From Heterocephalus glaber (lineage: Eukaryota; Chordata; Mammalia; Rodentia; Bathyergidae), in assembly GCF_000247695.1 (NCBI RefSeq), contig NW_004624843.1, positions 5,424,604-5,488,603 on the forward strand: a DNA stretch of 64,000 bases, read 5' to 3'. A model generated the notes under the pieces. It searched no databases and was not told where the DNA came from. It saw nothing but the letters and a program-made list of their open reading frames with translations. Position numbers and translations under genes: made by a program. This document shows, one piece after another, positions 1-10,722 of this stretch. The stretch's first letter is position 1, and the number at the start of each line of letters is the position of its first letter.

Positions 1-44
1 CCTTAGGAATGCACTGATTCATTAAGAAAAATACACTATTTCTT

Positions 45-105
45 TTTTTTTTTTTTGGTGCTGGGGATTGAACCCGTGAAACCACTGAGCTAAATCCCCG
101 GCCCG
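45..105 (-). repeat. ID SINE, internally deleted
   Basis: T-tail, ggtgctggggattgaaccc, then gaaaccactgagctaaatcc; the central arm is missing. Flanked by atacactatttctt (31-44 and 106-119). Confidence 0.9.
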
Positions 106-182
106 ATACACTATTTCTTAATTTTGGTAAGCCCATTATCTCGTGCACCAGAGGGAGACAGTGCATGCTTTTTAAAAATTCC

Positions 183-311
183 TTTGAGATAGGATATGTA
201 GTTCAGGCTGGCTTTGAATTCACTATATAGCTTAGGCTGGACTCAGACTCATGTTGATCCTCCTCAGCTCCCGAATACTGGAATTAGGAGAGTACCAGCA
301 TGCCTGGCCCA
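183..311 (-). repeat. B1 SINE
   Basis: tagttcaggctggctttg, duplicated as tagcttaggctgg, down to gcatgcctggccc. Confidence 0.85.
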
Positions 312-977
312 AGGGTATATTTTAGAAAAGAATACTAAGATGTTCAAAAAACATTTTATCAAATGCCTGTTGTATTCTGTGTCTGTGTCTAGATCTCAAT
401 TTCTCTTCCCCTTACCTATCTTTCCAGCTTACTCTGCTTTTCTTCCCTCTAAAAGTTTAGCAAAAAATATTCATGATGGCAGAAGGGGTGTGGTTATAGA
501 CAAGAAGGCAAGAAATTGCTGATTTAAGAGAAAAGCGCCATATGTTTGCCTTAAGTCTAACATGAAGTGTGGGTGAGATGAGCTTGGAAGCAGCAATTGT
601 ACATGCAGAAGCTTTGAATTTATTTGCTAATTCTGTGCCAGTGAAGAATTAGAGTTTTGTTCAGATTTGCATTTGAAATAAGTAATTCATAACATAGAAC
701 ATTGAATAAGACTACTTATATAAGTTAGGATGCTGTTACAGAAATGTGTGTGAACAGAATGCAGTTATAGGATCAAGAGATGGCTTGAGAGACTTAGGGT
801 TAGTAAATGCAAGTGGGTAGAGGAGCTGGTAGGATGTGAGGAGTAAAGGATGAATGCCAGGGTCTTCATTTAATGGCTATTAGATAGTGGTGGTTTTTAG
901 CTCTGGGAATAAAGGTGATAGCGTTTTCTTTCTCTTTTTCTTTTTCCTTTTTTTTTGGCAGGGGGTGGGGGGTGCAG

Positions 978-1120
978 TCAGGGACTGCTGTGTAGTTCAG
1001 ACTGGCCTTGAGCTTGCTTTGTAGCTTAGGCTGGCCTTGAACTTGTACTCATGGTGATCCTCCTGCCTCAGCCCCCCAACTGCTGGGATCACAGGTGTGC
1101 GGCACCATGCCCAGCTATGA
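978..1120 (-). repeat. B1 SINE
   Basis: tgtagttcagactggcc, a second tagcttaggctggcc, then ctcctgcctcagcc and gcaccatgcccagct. Confidence 0.85.
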
Positions 1121-1335
1121 TATAGAGGTTTGGGATGAGCAAGCTGATGAGTAAGGTATGGAACTTGCTGAACCTAATAGTTTGTATGTGGTTATATAGG
1201 AAAACCTGTCATTGCAGGCAGGGCAGATCTGGACTTGAATCATGAGCTTCTAAAGAAGTATTTTTTGATTCCGAAACCTTCACATTTTTGTACTGAAAAT
1301 CCAGTTGCTTTTTAGAGCTGAAGTTTAGATTTTTT

Positions 1336-1482
1336 GTATGTCTTGAGACACAGTCTTGCTATATAATTCAGACTGGCTTTGAACTCACTATGTAGTCCAG
1401 GTTGGCCTCAGACTTGAGGCAATCCTCCTGCCTCAACTTCCTGAGTGCTGGGCTTACAGGTGTGCATCACAATGCCTGGCAT
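1336..1482 (-). repeat. B1 SINE
   Basis: cttgagacacagtcttg start of tail side, both arms of the internal duplication, end aatgcctggc. Confidence 0.88.
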
Positions 1483-2337
1483 GAAGTTTAGATTTTGAAC
1501 AGCGCTTAGCAAGTGAAGATTTAGAAATTCTCAGGGGCTCTTAGGAGTCCTGCTAGTACCTATCAGTTACTACCTATGGTAAGACTGGTCTTCAAGGTAG
1601 TCTGGGATATGAAGGCTCCGAGGATAAGAAAACTTGCCTTGGTTTTGACAGTGTTACTGATGCACTTTGCAGAGCAGTGGTGTGGTGAGGAAGCCAGGCT
1701 TCACTGAGTCTTGAAGTGACTGCACGAGGAGGAAGGACGCTCAGTGCACAGCTACAGGTGGGGTGCTGCATTACGCTGGGCTCCTAGGTACAGTTAAGAG
1801 ACTGGGGGAAGCTGTTGCATTTCTAAAAGAGAAAGTTGGCTGGAGGAGATAAAGGTCACTGGCAGGCTTTTAGGGAGGGACATTACCCAAATATGTTTTA
1901 GCTTTTCCAAGTATTTGTTGTTAGAGGACTTGGAAGAGAATTTGTTGACTGCTGAGTCAGAGTACATCCATTATTCTTAGGTAGCCACTATCTTTTCTTA
2001 GTTTGAGTCACTGTTAGCTCTCCTCAATCTCCTCACAGGAGTTATAGGAATCTGATTATACTTAGTAGGTCTTTGCCTGTAAGAAGTGGGTTTCATTAGA
2101 AGGAACTGGGTGGCAAAACCATCTGAAACCTTCTTGTGAGGAGCATTTGATGAGATTAAGAATGTTAGGCTACAAGGAGTTGTCCCTGGGCAGATGTGGT
2201 GGCTGCTGACACTGGATTGATAAGGACTTGGGAGAGTGTTTAGTTGTGCCCTCCAGTGGTAGAAACTATTGGGAATCATGTTGGCTTCATAGAAGGGAGA
2301 TAGTTTAAAATAACTTGTAATGAAAATACCCATATTT

Positions 2338-2540
2338 TTCCTTCCTTTCTTGTATAAACCATACCATTGGACAACTAATTCAAATAGTACAAGGGGGAAG
2401 TTTCTCTTTGCACAAGTACTGCAGCAGTATTCTGTGACAGTGGCTATTTTAAATACCACTTTGAGAACTTACTGTTGGAAAGCCCACTGTCTTTTTAGTT
2501 ATAAAAACAGATTGGAATCTTTGTTCTGCTGGCTATGACT
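2338..2540 (+). repeat. Unclassified repeat pair, copy 1
   Basis: Shares cctttctt-tataaac-ataccattg and tttttagttataaaaacaga-ttggaatctttgttct with 3326-3715. The middle is shorter than in copy 2. Family not recognised. Confidence 0.5.
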
Positions 2541-2590
2541 AGATATTGACCAAGATATTTAACCTCTCAGCTTAATTTAAAAAAATAATA

Positions 2591-2692
2591 AGCCTTGAAC
2601 TCACTGTGTAGCCCAGGCTGGCCTTGAACTTGTGGTGATCCTCCTGCCTCAGCCTCCTGAGTGCTGAGATTATAGGTGTCCACCACTGTGCA
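2591..2692 (-). repeat. B1 SINE, truncated
   Basis: Starts inside the duplicated arm (gccttgaactcactgtgtag) and lacks the gagacagggtctc part. Confidence 0.85.
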
Positions 2693-3325
2693 AGGGTAAA
2701 ATATATTGGAGTTGTCATGATGTTCATGTGAGAGTAAAGGAGTTAATATATGTATAAAATTCCCAACTTCAGTTCTCAGGGGATGTTAATTTGACTTTTT
2801 CAAGAAGGACCCCAGCTTTACAGGCCTCTGCTAGGAGGCACTATTCTGGAAGGTCCTTCAGCATTGTTTGGATCACTCTGCTTTTTTCCTACTTGGTGGT
2901 TTAACCTGTTTTACCGGAGTTGAATTAAATAATCTATAAGCCGGAGACTAATTGTAAAGAACACAAAAAGCAACTGAGAAGCAATGAACACTTGTGGCAC
3001 CTGATTATGATCTTTTTACGTATTAGAGAGAATCAGGGTTACTTGGAGAAGTGGTTGAGTCCACATCTGAGGCAAGAAATAATACAAGAAGAGCACCTGG
3101 AACATATGGACATAGCAGATAGGAAAGAGGCTGTTAAGCACTTCTAGGGCTGACGGATCCAGGGGCCAAACCAGGGTCCCACTGGTCAAAGGTGAGACAG
3201 TGAACTTTGTTAAAGCAATCACACTGAAGTAATTTAGTGAAAAAACAGTTTGTTACTTTTGGAGGATACTAGTGAACCACACTGTTACTTTGAAAACTAG
3301 TGAAAAAACAGAGTCAAGGTCTTTC

Positions 3326-3715
3326 CTTTCTTATATAAACTATACCACTGAGTAACTACACCAATATAGTTTCTTTTTGTGGAAATAGTCTAGCAAGTAA
3401 AGAAGGATTGCTAGACTGGGATCATTTTGCAGCAGGTTTAGTGAGCCTAAACATTTAGTGGCTGGTAATATTGCCAAACAACCAGGTACTGCGTACCTCC
3501 CGTTGGAATAATATACCACCACGTACAAAATATGCCAAAGGGTGTCAAGTCCCTGCACCCAGTTGCAAGTTTACATGAAACAAATGAGGACAGAAACATT
3601 TTAAGATGTATCATGGATAAAATCAGCAAATGCAGCAAATACATTGTTGGAAAGATCATATTTTAGTCATAAAAACTTAGATTGGAATCTTTGTTCTTCT
3701 GGCTGTGACCATGTG
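3326..3715 (+). repeat. Unclassified repeat pair, copy 2
   Basis: Related to 2338-2540 at both ends, with about 180 bp more in the middle. It has no coding frame or terminal signature that I can name. Confidence 0.5.
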
Positions 3716-3963
3716 GAAGTCCAACATTTCCCTGAAAATAGGATCAAGAGGTTTAGACAGGTGGTAGAAAGGACCTGTTTAGCCATGGATTGGTGGTTTT
3801 CGGCCTGAGTGATTTGTGCAAGAGTACTCATTACATGCTTCTTGATGCTTTTCCATAAGTTCAAAATTGTTCATAATAAAATATTTTTTTAAAATGTAGA
3901 ATGAGAAGATAGAAACATTGGAAAAGAACTCTCCATCTATAACCTCACTTAACAATTTTTTTA

Positions 3964-4118
3964 AAAAGTTTTTTTGAGACAGAGTCCTGCTGTGTATCCA
4001 GGCTGATCTTGAACTCAGTATGGAGTCCAGGCTGGCCTCAAACTCATGGCATCCTCCTGCCTCAGCCTCAACCTCCTTAGTGTTAGGATTACAGGCGTGA
4101 GCCACCATGCCTGGCTAA
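3964..4118 (-). repeat. B1 SINE
   Basis: Full-length with gagacagagtcctgctgtg at the tail side and ccaccatgcctggct at the 5' side; short extra cctcaacct repeat inside. Confidence 0.88.
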
Positions 4119-4186
4119 CAATGTATATTCCTTTTTTGAAGTGTTCTTTCTACATGTAAGCACATTTTTATATTTTGGCCATGTGC

Positions 4187-4293
4187 CTTTTTTTTTGAGA
4201 CAAGGTCTCACTGTGTAGTTCAGGCTGGGCTTGTACTCACAGTGATCCTCCTGCCTCAGCCTCCAGAGTGCTGGGATTATAGGCATGTGCCAT
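4187..4293 (-). repeat. B1 SINE without internal duplication
   Basis: gagacaaggtctcactgtgtagttcaggc directly followed by gtactcacagtgatcctcc: only one arm. Confidence 0.88.
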
Positions 4294-4570
4294 GTTTAAT
4301 AATATACAAATATTTACTGTGCTTTACCTGACCTTCATGTTATCTCTTAGTATATAATTTAGTAGATCATTATTCCTTTCTTGCTTTTGTAAATAAAGCT
4401 TAGCAATTCGGGGCTGGGTTTTAATGCTTTTGTTGACTTTTCATTTAGTATAAACCAATAAATTAAAGTGCCTTGGGCCCTTTCACCCTGGATATTTATT
4501 ACCTTGTAGGGCAGGCCTAGATTATTGACTATTCCTAATATTCTCCCTCTTGGTTTTTTCTTTTTACCTT

Positions 4571-4646
4571 CAGTACTTAGGAATTGAACTCAAGACCTTG
4601 TGCTTGCCAGGCAAGCTCAGTGCCACTGAGCTAAATCCCTGGCCCT
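4571..4646 (-). repeat. ID SINE
   Basis: aattgaactcaagaccttgtgcttgcc through ctaaatccctggccc; tail lost. Confidence 0.85.
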
Positions 4647-4691
4647 CCCGCTTACTTTTTGACACAGTTCTACAGTGGGATCTTTTCCTAC

Positions 4692-4751
4692 TTTTTTTTT
4701 TTTTTTTTGGTATTGGGGATCAAACTCAGGACCTCGTGCTTGCGAGGCAGA
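4692..4751 (-). repeat. ID SINE, 5'-truncated
   Basis: T-tail and ggggatcaaactcaggacc, ending at gcgaggcag. Flanked by ttttcctac on both sides, so it inserted already truncated. Confidence 0.85.
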
Positions 4752-5920
4752 TTTTCCTACTTTTTGCTGAGGGTTTATTTTTATTTTTTTGTGGTACTGA
4801 GGTGCATTCCCACCCATTTTCCCCACAACCTTTTTTTCCTCATTTCAGGAGAGTCTCATTAAGTCACTATGTTGCCCAGTCACAGCTTGAACTTGTAATC
4901 CTCTTGCCTTGTCCTCCAGGAGTTCTAGGGGTTTTTTTTTTCCTCTTTTTATAAAAACATGTTATTTTAAAATTAAAATGGTCCCCTTTTCCCCAGTTCC
5001 ATTTGTTTTTTTGTTTTGTTTTGTTTTTTATTTTTATTTTTTCCCCAGTTCCATTTGTTAGAGGCAACATCTGTGAGTAGCCTGGAGTATATTTTGATTT
5101 TTTTAAAATAGTCTAATAATACTTTTTTTTTCTTCCTTATACTTCACTGCATTCTAAAATTCTTTCCAGAGATCATTAATTGCCTTTATTAAAATATATC
5201 ATAAAATACAGGTTTGTAGAAACAAGTTATAATAAATATTCATGTACTCATCACTAGGATGAAAAAGCAATAATCAGGTACAATTAAGCTGGCTTTAGAC
5301 TCTCCTTTCCTTTGATGATTTAACCTTATCCTGACTTGTCCTTGTCAATTCCATGTTTCTTTTATGCTTTTGCCAGTGTGTATGTCTATAAACAATATAA
5401 ACCTATTTGTGTGTGTATATTTTACATAAATGTTATCTTTGTGGTAAGCTTCTGTATTTTGCTTTTTTTTTAATGTCACAGTACTTTTTATCTTTTAGTT
5501 ATTGCCAAAAAGACAAATACCTATGAAGTAACTATTATTAAATCATTCTTTGAAGTAGTCGTTCCAATTTATAATATAGTTTTTATGGATCTAATGAGTG
5601 TAAGGTGGTACCTCACTGTTGTGTTGTTTGATAAAAAGTGTCCCCAACTGCCAAGCTTCTCGGGGACATAGTATGGTACTTTTTAAGTTAGGAAGTTGCC
5701 ACCACTCAGTGAATCCCTTTCTTACTGAACTCCTTGCTCCTGCTTAGTGTGACAGCAGGTTGTATTAAAGGTAAAATCTTTGACACCTTGAGTTAATGGG
5801 GTTTGTTTCTGCTATTCTCATGAACAAAAATGAAAATTTTCTACAGTGTATTACATAAAAGGTCTGCGGTACTAGAGTAGTTGCCACTTCATTTTATATA
5901 GTCTCTCTTTCATGTTGTAG

Positions 5921-6050
5921 GCTCCGAGCTCTGTCCAGTGGTGGGAGTATAACATCCCCGCCTCTTTCTCCAGCGTTGCCGAAGTATAAATTAGCTGATT
6001 ATCGCTATGGCAGAGAAGAGATGTTAGCACTTTTCCTTAAAGACAACAAG
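5921..6050 (+). CDS. GIGYF2: GIGYF2 coding exon (4EHP-binding motif)
   Basis: Internal coding exon of GRB10-interacting GYF protein 2, a cytoplasmic scaffold that couples the cap-binding repressor 4EHP (EIF4E2) to translational repression and mRNA decay. The exon begins after a ttgtag acceptor, completes a Trp codon with its first base, then encodes 43 residues starting LRALSSGGSITSP and ending LALFLKDNK, followed by a gtaaga donor. By recalled homology to human GIGYF2 these are residues 14-57. The segment YRYGREEML fits the YxYxxxxL-hydrophobic consensus of 4E-binding proteins, the helix that docks on 4EHP. Entry phase is 1 and exit phase 0, matching the next exon. The initiator exon (MAAETQTLNFGPEW in the human protein) is not in the window. 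Identity with the family is nearly complete over this exon, so the call is secure. Confidence 0.97.
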
Positions 6051-6235
6051 GTAAGAAAGTAGGACGAGAGTTGAAAATTGTGAATGAGACTTTAGGGTCT
6101 GTACAGTTATATATTGATCTATAAAAAAAAAAATCTTTTATCTATTTACTGGGATACATTTATTTTGTCTACCTTACCTTTATCCAGCATTGAAATCTAC
6201 AATAGTTAACAGCAGCTCAGTGTAACTCTTCAACA

Positions 6236-6367
6236 CCCCCCCCCCCCCCCCGCAGTGGTCTCCTGTATAATCCAGACTGGCCTCAGACTTGCTGTGTGCC
6301 CCAGGCTGGCCTTGAACTTGCAGTCCTCCCTTAGTCTCCTGGGTTCTGGGATTATGGCTGTGCAGGT
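6236..6367 (-). repeat. B1 SINE with C-run in place of tail
   Basis: Sixteen C (6236-6251) occupy the tail position, then a divergent B1 with both arms. Confidence 0.8.
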
Positions 6368-6520
6368 ACTCATGTTCCTTAGAGAGGCTTAGGATGTCAT
6401 GACAGGAGCAGTCAGCGTGTCATGTTTCTTGCTAATTACCTCTTGTCCTTTATTTCTGTCCAAGTTTGATGCCTGATTAGTAAATTTCTCCCTTCTCTTC
6501 AATCCATCTCTTACTTATTT

Positions 6521-6603
6521 CTTTTTTTTGGTACCGGGGATTGAACTCAGGTCCTTGCGCCTGCGCAGCAGGCGGCAAAAACACTGAGCTAAATCCCTGG
6601 CCC
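6521..6603 (-). repeat. ID SINE
   Basis: Complete: ggtaccggggattgaactc through ctaaatccctggcccc, with an extra aaa in the A-box arm. Confidence 0.93.
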
Positions 6604-7166
6604 CTTATCTTATTTTTTACTTAGAAGCAAGGAACAGGAGGAACAACAGCTTCTAACCTTTCCCTTTTTGAGTTCAATATAAAGTTTTTAGTGGAGGAAA
6701 AGCTTAAAATTCAGTACCACATTTGTAACACTCATGAGTGATTGGACTGAAGTCTAAAGTAGATTTTTATTACCTAATGAGAAATAATATTTTCTATTTT
6801 TGTCAATGTAGTTTGTTTCTACTTTATTATTGGATAGAGAATCCTCAGTTTTAATGATGGTTGCTAAGGCCAGGTACAATTGCTTACGAACTCTCCTTAC
6901 CATTTACTTTAAGTTAAATGTGTAGATCTTCCCTGCCCCACTGTGTAATCTGTCATAGCAGAGTTAATGCCACATCCAGATATGGTCTCAGAGGAGGAGA
7001 GGGAAGATGGCTAGGATTTTTAGTGTTTGACTGTCTCCAAATGTATAAGGGCTAAGTAACTAACAAGTTAATTATGACTAGATAAGCTTTAATCTGTATT
7101 TATAGTAATTAGTAAGAGATGAACAGTAATAGACGAGTCTTTTTTCTTAGTTTTCTTTTCCTACAG

Positions 7167-7307
7167 TTGGAGGAGTGGCATTGCTCTCACGACCATGTTT
7201 TTGGCAAACAGATACCTGCAGACCTTCTGGATAAAGAGTTTCTGCCTATCCTACAGGAGGAGCCCCTGCCGCCCTTGGCGCTAGTACCCTTCACAGAAGA
7301 TGAACAG
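7167..7307 (+). CDS. GIGYF2: GIGYF2 coding exon with two possible acceptors
   Basis: Second visible GIGYF2 exon. The core part (7212-7307, 32 codons) encodes IPADLLDKEFLPILQEE...VPFTEDEQ and ends at a gtttgt donor. This matches human residues 58-89 apart from conservative changes (IPSDLL to IPADLL, TEEEQ to TEDEQ). Two in-frame acceptors are visible: a strong one with a pyrimidine-rich tract ending ctacag at 7166, and a weaker caaacag at 7211. The upstream site adds 15 codons (LEEWHCSHDHVFGKQ) in frame. The canonical human protein lacks this insert, so the exon is given here with its long form and the short form begins at 7212. The exon belongs to the N-terminal region that wraps around 4EHP. 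Phase is 0 on both sides. Confidence 0.95.
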
Positions 7308-7836
7308 GTTTGTGCCTTACTCTGATCCTCAGGTCAAATTTGTGCCCTTCTCACTAAGGTATGAAAATAGCAAGCGACTGCTCATGCCCTAAGGGGTGTC
7401 CCGAGTCTCCATGAGTCTGTCTCCTTCTTACTGTGTCTTGCTGGATGCCTTTGAGTTGCCAAGGTTTGCTTTAGTATCTAAAGCTGGTGAGTACTATTTT
7501 GAGATAAGAAAGTGCTTTTAGATCCACAGGAATGGTGGGAACTATCCCTATAACTTATTTAAGTAGAAAAGAAGTGTTATTTTGAGAGCAAGAGAGCATC
7601 ATCTTTTCAAAAAAACATAGTTTTTCAGAAGTAATCGCCAACCTGAATCATTGTCTTCATTTTACCACTGGAAGAAAATGTAGATCTCTACCTCAAAACT
7701 TACTTAGAACTCTGTAGGAAATCTTGTTTTCTCTATTCACAATGTACTGTGTCTTGTACAAAGACCATAAAAGGAGTTTATCGTGATTGTAATGTAATAG
7801 AGAAATGAATTTTGTTGGCATGTTGGAATGCCACTT

Positions 7837-8255
7837 TATTTTTAATTTTTTTTATTCATTGGTACATTTTAGGTATACAATATGATAACATTCATCATTG
7901 GGAATTTGTACCTTTACATGATTTATCTTTTTTTTTTTTTTTTAATTTTGGTTTTTCTTTTTTGGTACCGGGGATCGAACTCAGGTCCTTGCGCTTGTGT
8001 AGCAGGCAGCAAAACCACTGAGCTAAATCCCCGGCCCATACATGATTTATCTTGATTCTTAATTTTTTTCCCATTCTCCTGCCCTCCCTTCAACCCCTCC
8101 ACCTGTCTTTATTTACAAAGACTTTGTTTCTGTTTTTTCCTTTTCTCATACTTACTTTTTTCCCCCTTACCCTCCCACTTCCCCTTCCCCTTTGGACCTT
8201 CTCTTCCTATTTCACATTATCTATTATACATTTTGATCCTTATTTATACTTTCAT
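7837..8255 (-). mobile_element. 5'-truncated L1 3'UTR insertion
   Basis: Sequence parallel to the 3' end of the L1 at 12224 (ttttaggtatacaatatgataac, then a C/T-rich tract, then ttacacatttt-like ends). Only about 320 bp of L1 3'UTR remains. It is flanked by ttggaatgccactt (7823-7836) and ttggagtgccactt (8256-8269), a 14-bp target-site duplication, and is itself interrupted by an ID SINE. Confidence 0.75.
7930..8038 (-). repeat. ID SINE inside L1 fragment
   Basis: Flanked by tacatgatttatctt (7915-7929 and 8039-8053), so it is younger than the L1 insertion that it splits. Confidence 0.95.
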
Positions 8256-8281
8256 TTGGAGTGCCACTTAAAATGAAAAGT

Positions 8282-8421
8282 CAGCTTGGTGTGGTAGTGC
8301 ACACCTTCAATCCCAGCAATCAGGAGGCAGAGGCAGGAGGATCACTAGGCCAGACTGAACTACATACAAGACCCTGTCTCCAAAAACCAAAAAAAAAAAT
8401 ATATGTATATATATATATAAT
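8282..8421 (+). repeat. B1 SINE with (AT)n after tail
   Basis: gcttggtgtggtagtgcacacc through gaccctgtctcc, A-tail, then an atatatgtatatat run. Confidence 0.88.
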
Positions 8422-8636
8422 TTAGACTCTTTAAGCAGCCTTATTGAGACAATTCACATCATAATTTTTACACTTTTAAAATATATAATTGAGTGGTTTT
8501 TAGTATATTTACTGAGTTGTACAACTGCCCCCACTATTTAATTGCAGAACATTCTCAACATTATGTTTTCTGATAAACTTGAGTGTTTTCGGGATATTCT
8601 TGATATGTTTTATTATCTATTAAAAAGAGAACCTTG

Positions 8637-8719
8637 GGCCGGGGATTTAGCTCAGTGGTTTCACCACCTGCTGTGCAAGCACAAGGACCCAAGTTCCATC
8701 CCCAGTACCAAAAAAAAAA
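8637..8719 (+). repeat. ID SINE, first of a same-site triplet
   Basis: ggccggggatttagctcag through ccccagtacc plus A10. Target agagaaccttg at 8626-8636 and 8720-8730. Confidence 0.95.
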
Positions 8720-8730
8720 AGAGAACCTTG

Positions 8731-8817
8731 GGGCCAGGGATTTAGCTCAGTTGTTCCACTGCCTGCCTTGAAAGCGGACCCGAGTTTGATTGCCGGTACC
8801 AAAAAAAAAGAAAAGGG
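8731..8817 (+). repeat. ID SINE, second of a same-site triplet
   Basis: Lacks a few bases of the anticodon arm (gaaagcggaccc). Target copy agagaaccttg at 8818-8828. Confidence 0.95.
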
Positions 8818-8828
8818 AGAGAACCTTG

Positions 8829-8912
8829 GGCTGGGGATTTAGCTCAGTGGCACCACTCCTGCCTCCAATGCACAAGGTCCTGAGTTCAATTCCCAGTACC
8901 AAAAACCCAAAA
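8829..8912 (+). repeat. ID SINE, third of a same-site triplet
   Basis: ggctggggatttagctcag through tcccagtacc. Last target copy agagaaccttg at 8913-8923. Confidence 0.95.
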
Positions 8913-9427
8913 AGAGAACCTTGATAAATCATCTTTTCTGTTAGAACTGTATTAAGAAAGGTGTAATATTAATACTTGTTGATATTTACCAACATACTTT
9001 CATAAAATAATTTTGTTCTGTTTATGTCTTCTTCTGAATCAGACTTCTTCCATCTTTATTCCTAAAATCCATTCAGAGCCATCATCAGACATTTTCATTA
9101 ACCAAAAGGTATTTATTGTTATGAAGAAAACATGGCAAAAAAGGGTCCTGTTTCCACTCATTGCTGAAAAATTTCTGTCAGATGTCAAATTGATAACCTG
9201 ACTACATTTTGATTCAGTTTTTCTTAAAAATATTATGAGGTATTTCAAGTAGATGAGTTAAAGAATATTTTTATAAACACCAGTTTGTTTACCATCAACA
9301 TATGAGATCTTAAGAGTATGACATACTTGTGTTTCTTTTTTAAGAAATAACATTTCTCACACACTTGAAACTGCTTGGGGTGTACCCTTCTCTTCTCAGA
9401 GATTACCATGATTTGGTTTTTCTTCCC

Positions 9428-9547
9428 TTTTTTGCTTTTGAGACAGGACCTTGCTATATCATTCAGGCTGCTGTCAAACTTACGGTGATCCTCCTTCCTC
9501 AGCCTCTCAAGTGATGGCATTACAGGCGTGTGTCACCATGCCTGGCT
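9428..9547 (-). repeat. B1 SINE without internal duplication
   Basis: gagacaggaccttgctatatcattc, single arm, end caccatgcctggctt. Confidence 0.85.
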
Positions 9548-9691
9548 TCTTCACAATTTTATATTTTCATCACATATTTAACAATATGCCATAAAATAGT
9601 TTTCATAGTTTCAGAAAATAGTTTTATAAGGTTATAAATTTTATGTTGAAGATAGTATATTTTTATTCTGTAGCTCTCAACATTGATTCTT

Positions 9692-9772
9692 TTTTTTTGG
9701 TACTGGGGATCGAACTCAGGTCCTTGGGCTTGCACAGCAGGCAGCGAAACCACTGAGCTAAATCCCCAGCCC
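9692..9772 (-). repeat. ID SINE
   Basis: Flanked by tcaacattgattctt (9677-9691) and tcaatgttgattctt (9773-9787). Confidence 0.95.
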
Positions 9773-9966
9773 TCAATGTTGATTCTTGAATTTATCTTTG
9801 TTGATACCCATAGCTGTGGATTATACTGTATAATATTTTCAGTATTATGTGAAAAATCCACAATTTTACCAGTCTCCTTTTGTTGGATATTTATGTTGTT
9901 TTCATTTTTTCCTATTTCAGATTATACTGCAGTGACCCTTTCTTTCTCTCATCCCCCTTTCTACTA

Positions 9967-10036
9967 TGCTAAGAATTGAATCCAGGGCCTTGTGCTTGCC
10001 AGAGATTTCCTTTACCAGTGAGCTATATCCCAGTCC
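9967..10036 (-). repeat. ID-like SINE, old
   Basis: gctaagaattgaatccagggcc through gagctatatcccagtcc, diverged from the abundant subfamily. Confidence 0.7.
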
Positions 10037-10053
10037 CTGTAATGATTATTCTT

Positions 10054-10148
10054 TGTTTTTTGTTGTTGTATTTTGGTGCCTGGGATCAAACTCAGGACCT
10101 TGCGTTTGCGGGGCAGGTGACTGCACCACTGAGCATAAATCCCCGGCC
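10054..10148 (-). repeat. ID SINE
   Basis: Exact 17-bp target duplication ctgtaatgattattctt at 10037-10053 and 10149-10165; one base inserted in gagcataaatcc. Confidence 0.95.
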
Positions 10149-10219
10149 CTGTAATGATTATTCTTATAATGGTTTATAATAGTGGAGTCATTGGGTTTTG
10201 AATTCTTCGCCCTTTTACT

Positions 10220-10370
10220 TTTTTTTTTTTGGATTTTTAAGATAGGGTCTCACTATGTAGTTTCATACTGGCTCATTATGTACCCCAGGCCGGCCTCGAA
10301 CTTACAGCAATCCTCTGGCCTCAGGCTCCTGTGTGCTGGGACTACAGGTGTGCATCACTACAGCTGGGAG
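10220..10370 (-). repeat. B1 SINE
   Basis: T-tail, aagatagggtctcactatg, both arms, end catcactacagctggg. Confidence 0.85.
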
Positions 10371-10628
10371 TAAAAAAAAGATATTAATACATGCAGTACA
10401 TGCAGTTTACTTTCATCTTAGGGAGTGCACGTACATAACACAGTTTGATTCTTTTATAACCCCCTTCCCTACCTCCTTCCCTCCCTCTTTCTCTGGGTAT
10501 TGACAGATTGCTTTTCACAGTGGCTGACATCACTTTGTACTTCCATCAGCATTGTGTGAGAAATCTTTCTAGCTCTTAGATTTTTAATTTTGGCTAACGT
10601 GAATGGTTGTGATTTTTTTCTTTTCTTT

Positions 10629-10722
10629 TTTTTTTTTTTGTTTGTTTTTTGGTACCAGGGATTGAACTCGGGACCTTGCGCTTGTGCAGCAGGCTCCGGA
10701 ACCACTGAGCTAAATCCCTGGT
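10629..10722 (-). repeat. ID SINE
   Basis: Flanked by ggtgatttttttctttt-like sequence on both sides (10609-10628 and 10721-10737). Confidence 0.92.

Larger units (their letters stand above)
1..5920 (+). other. GIGYF2 intron (upstream part)
   Basis: Intronic sequence before the first visible exon. It holds seven B1 copies, an ID with target-site duplications near its left edge, two further IDs near 4.6-4.75 kb, and a pair of related unclassified segments at about 2338-2540 and 3326-3715. From about 4.95 to 5.9 kb I see nothing but AT-rich sequence with T-runs. Some of the sequence at 4790-4930 may be a very old SINE. No exon resembling the GIGYF2 start (MAAETQTLNFG) is present. Confidence 0.8.

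Noticed and set aside
8282..8399. 7SL RNA gene
   Set aside because: Short B1 monomer with A-tail, not a 300-nt SRP RNA.
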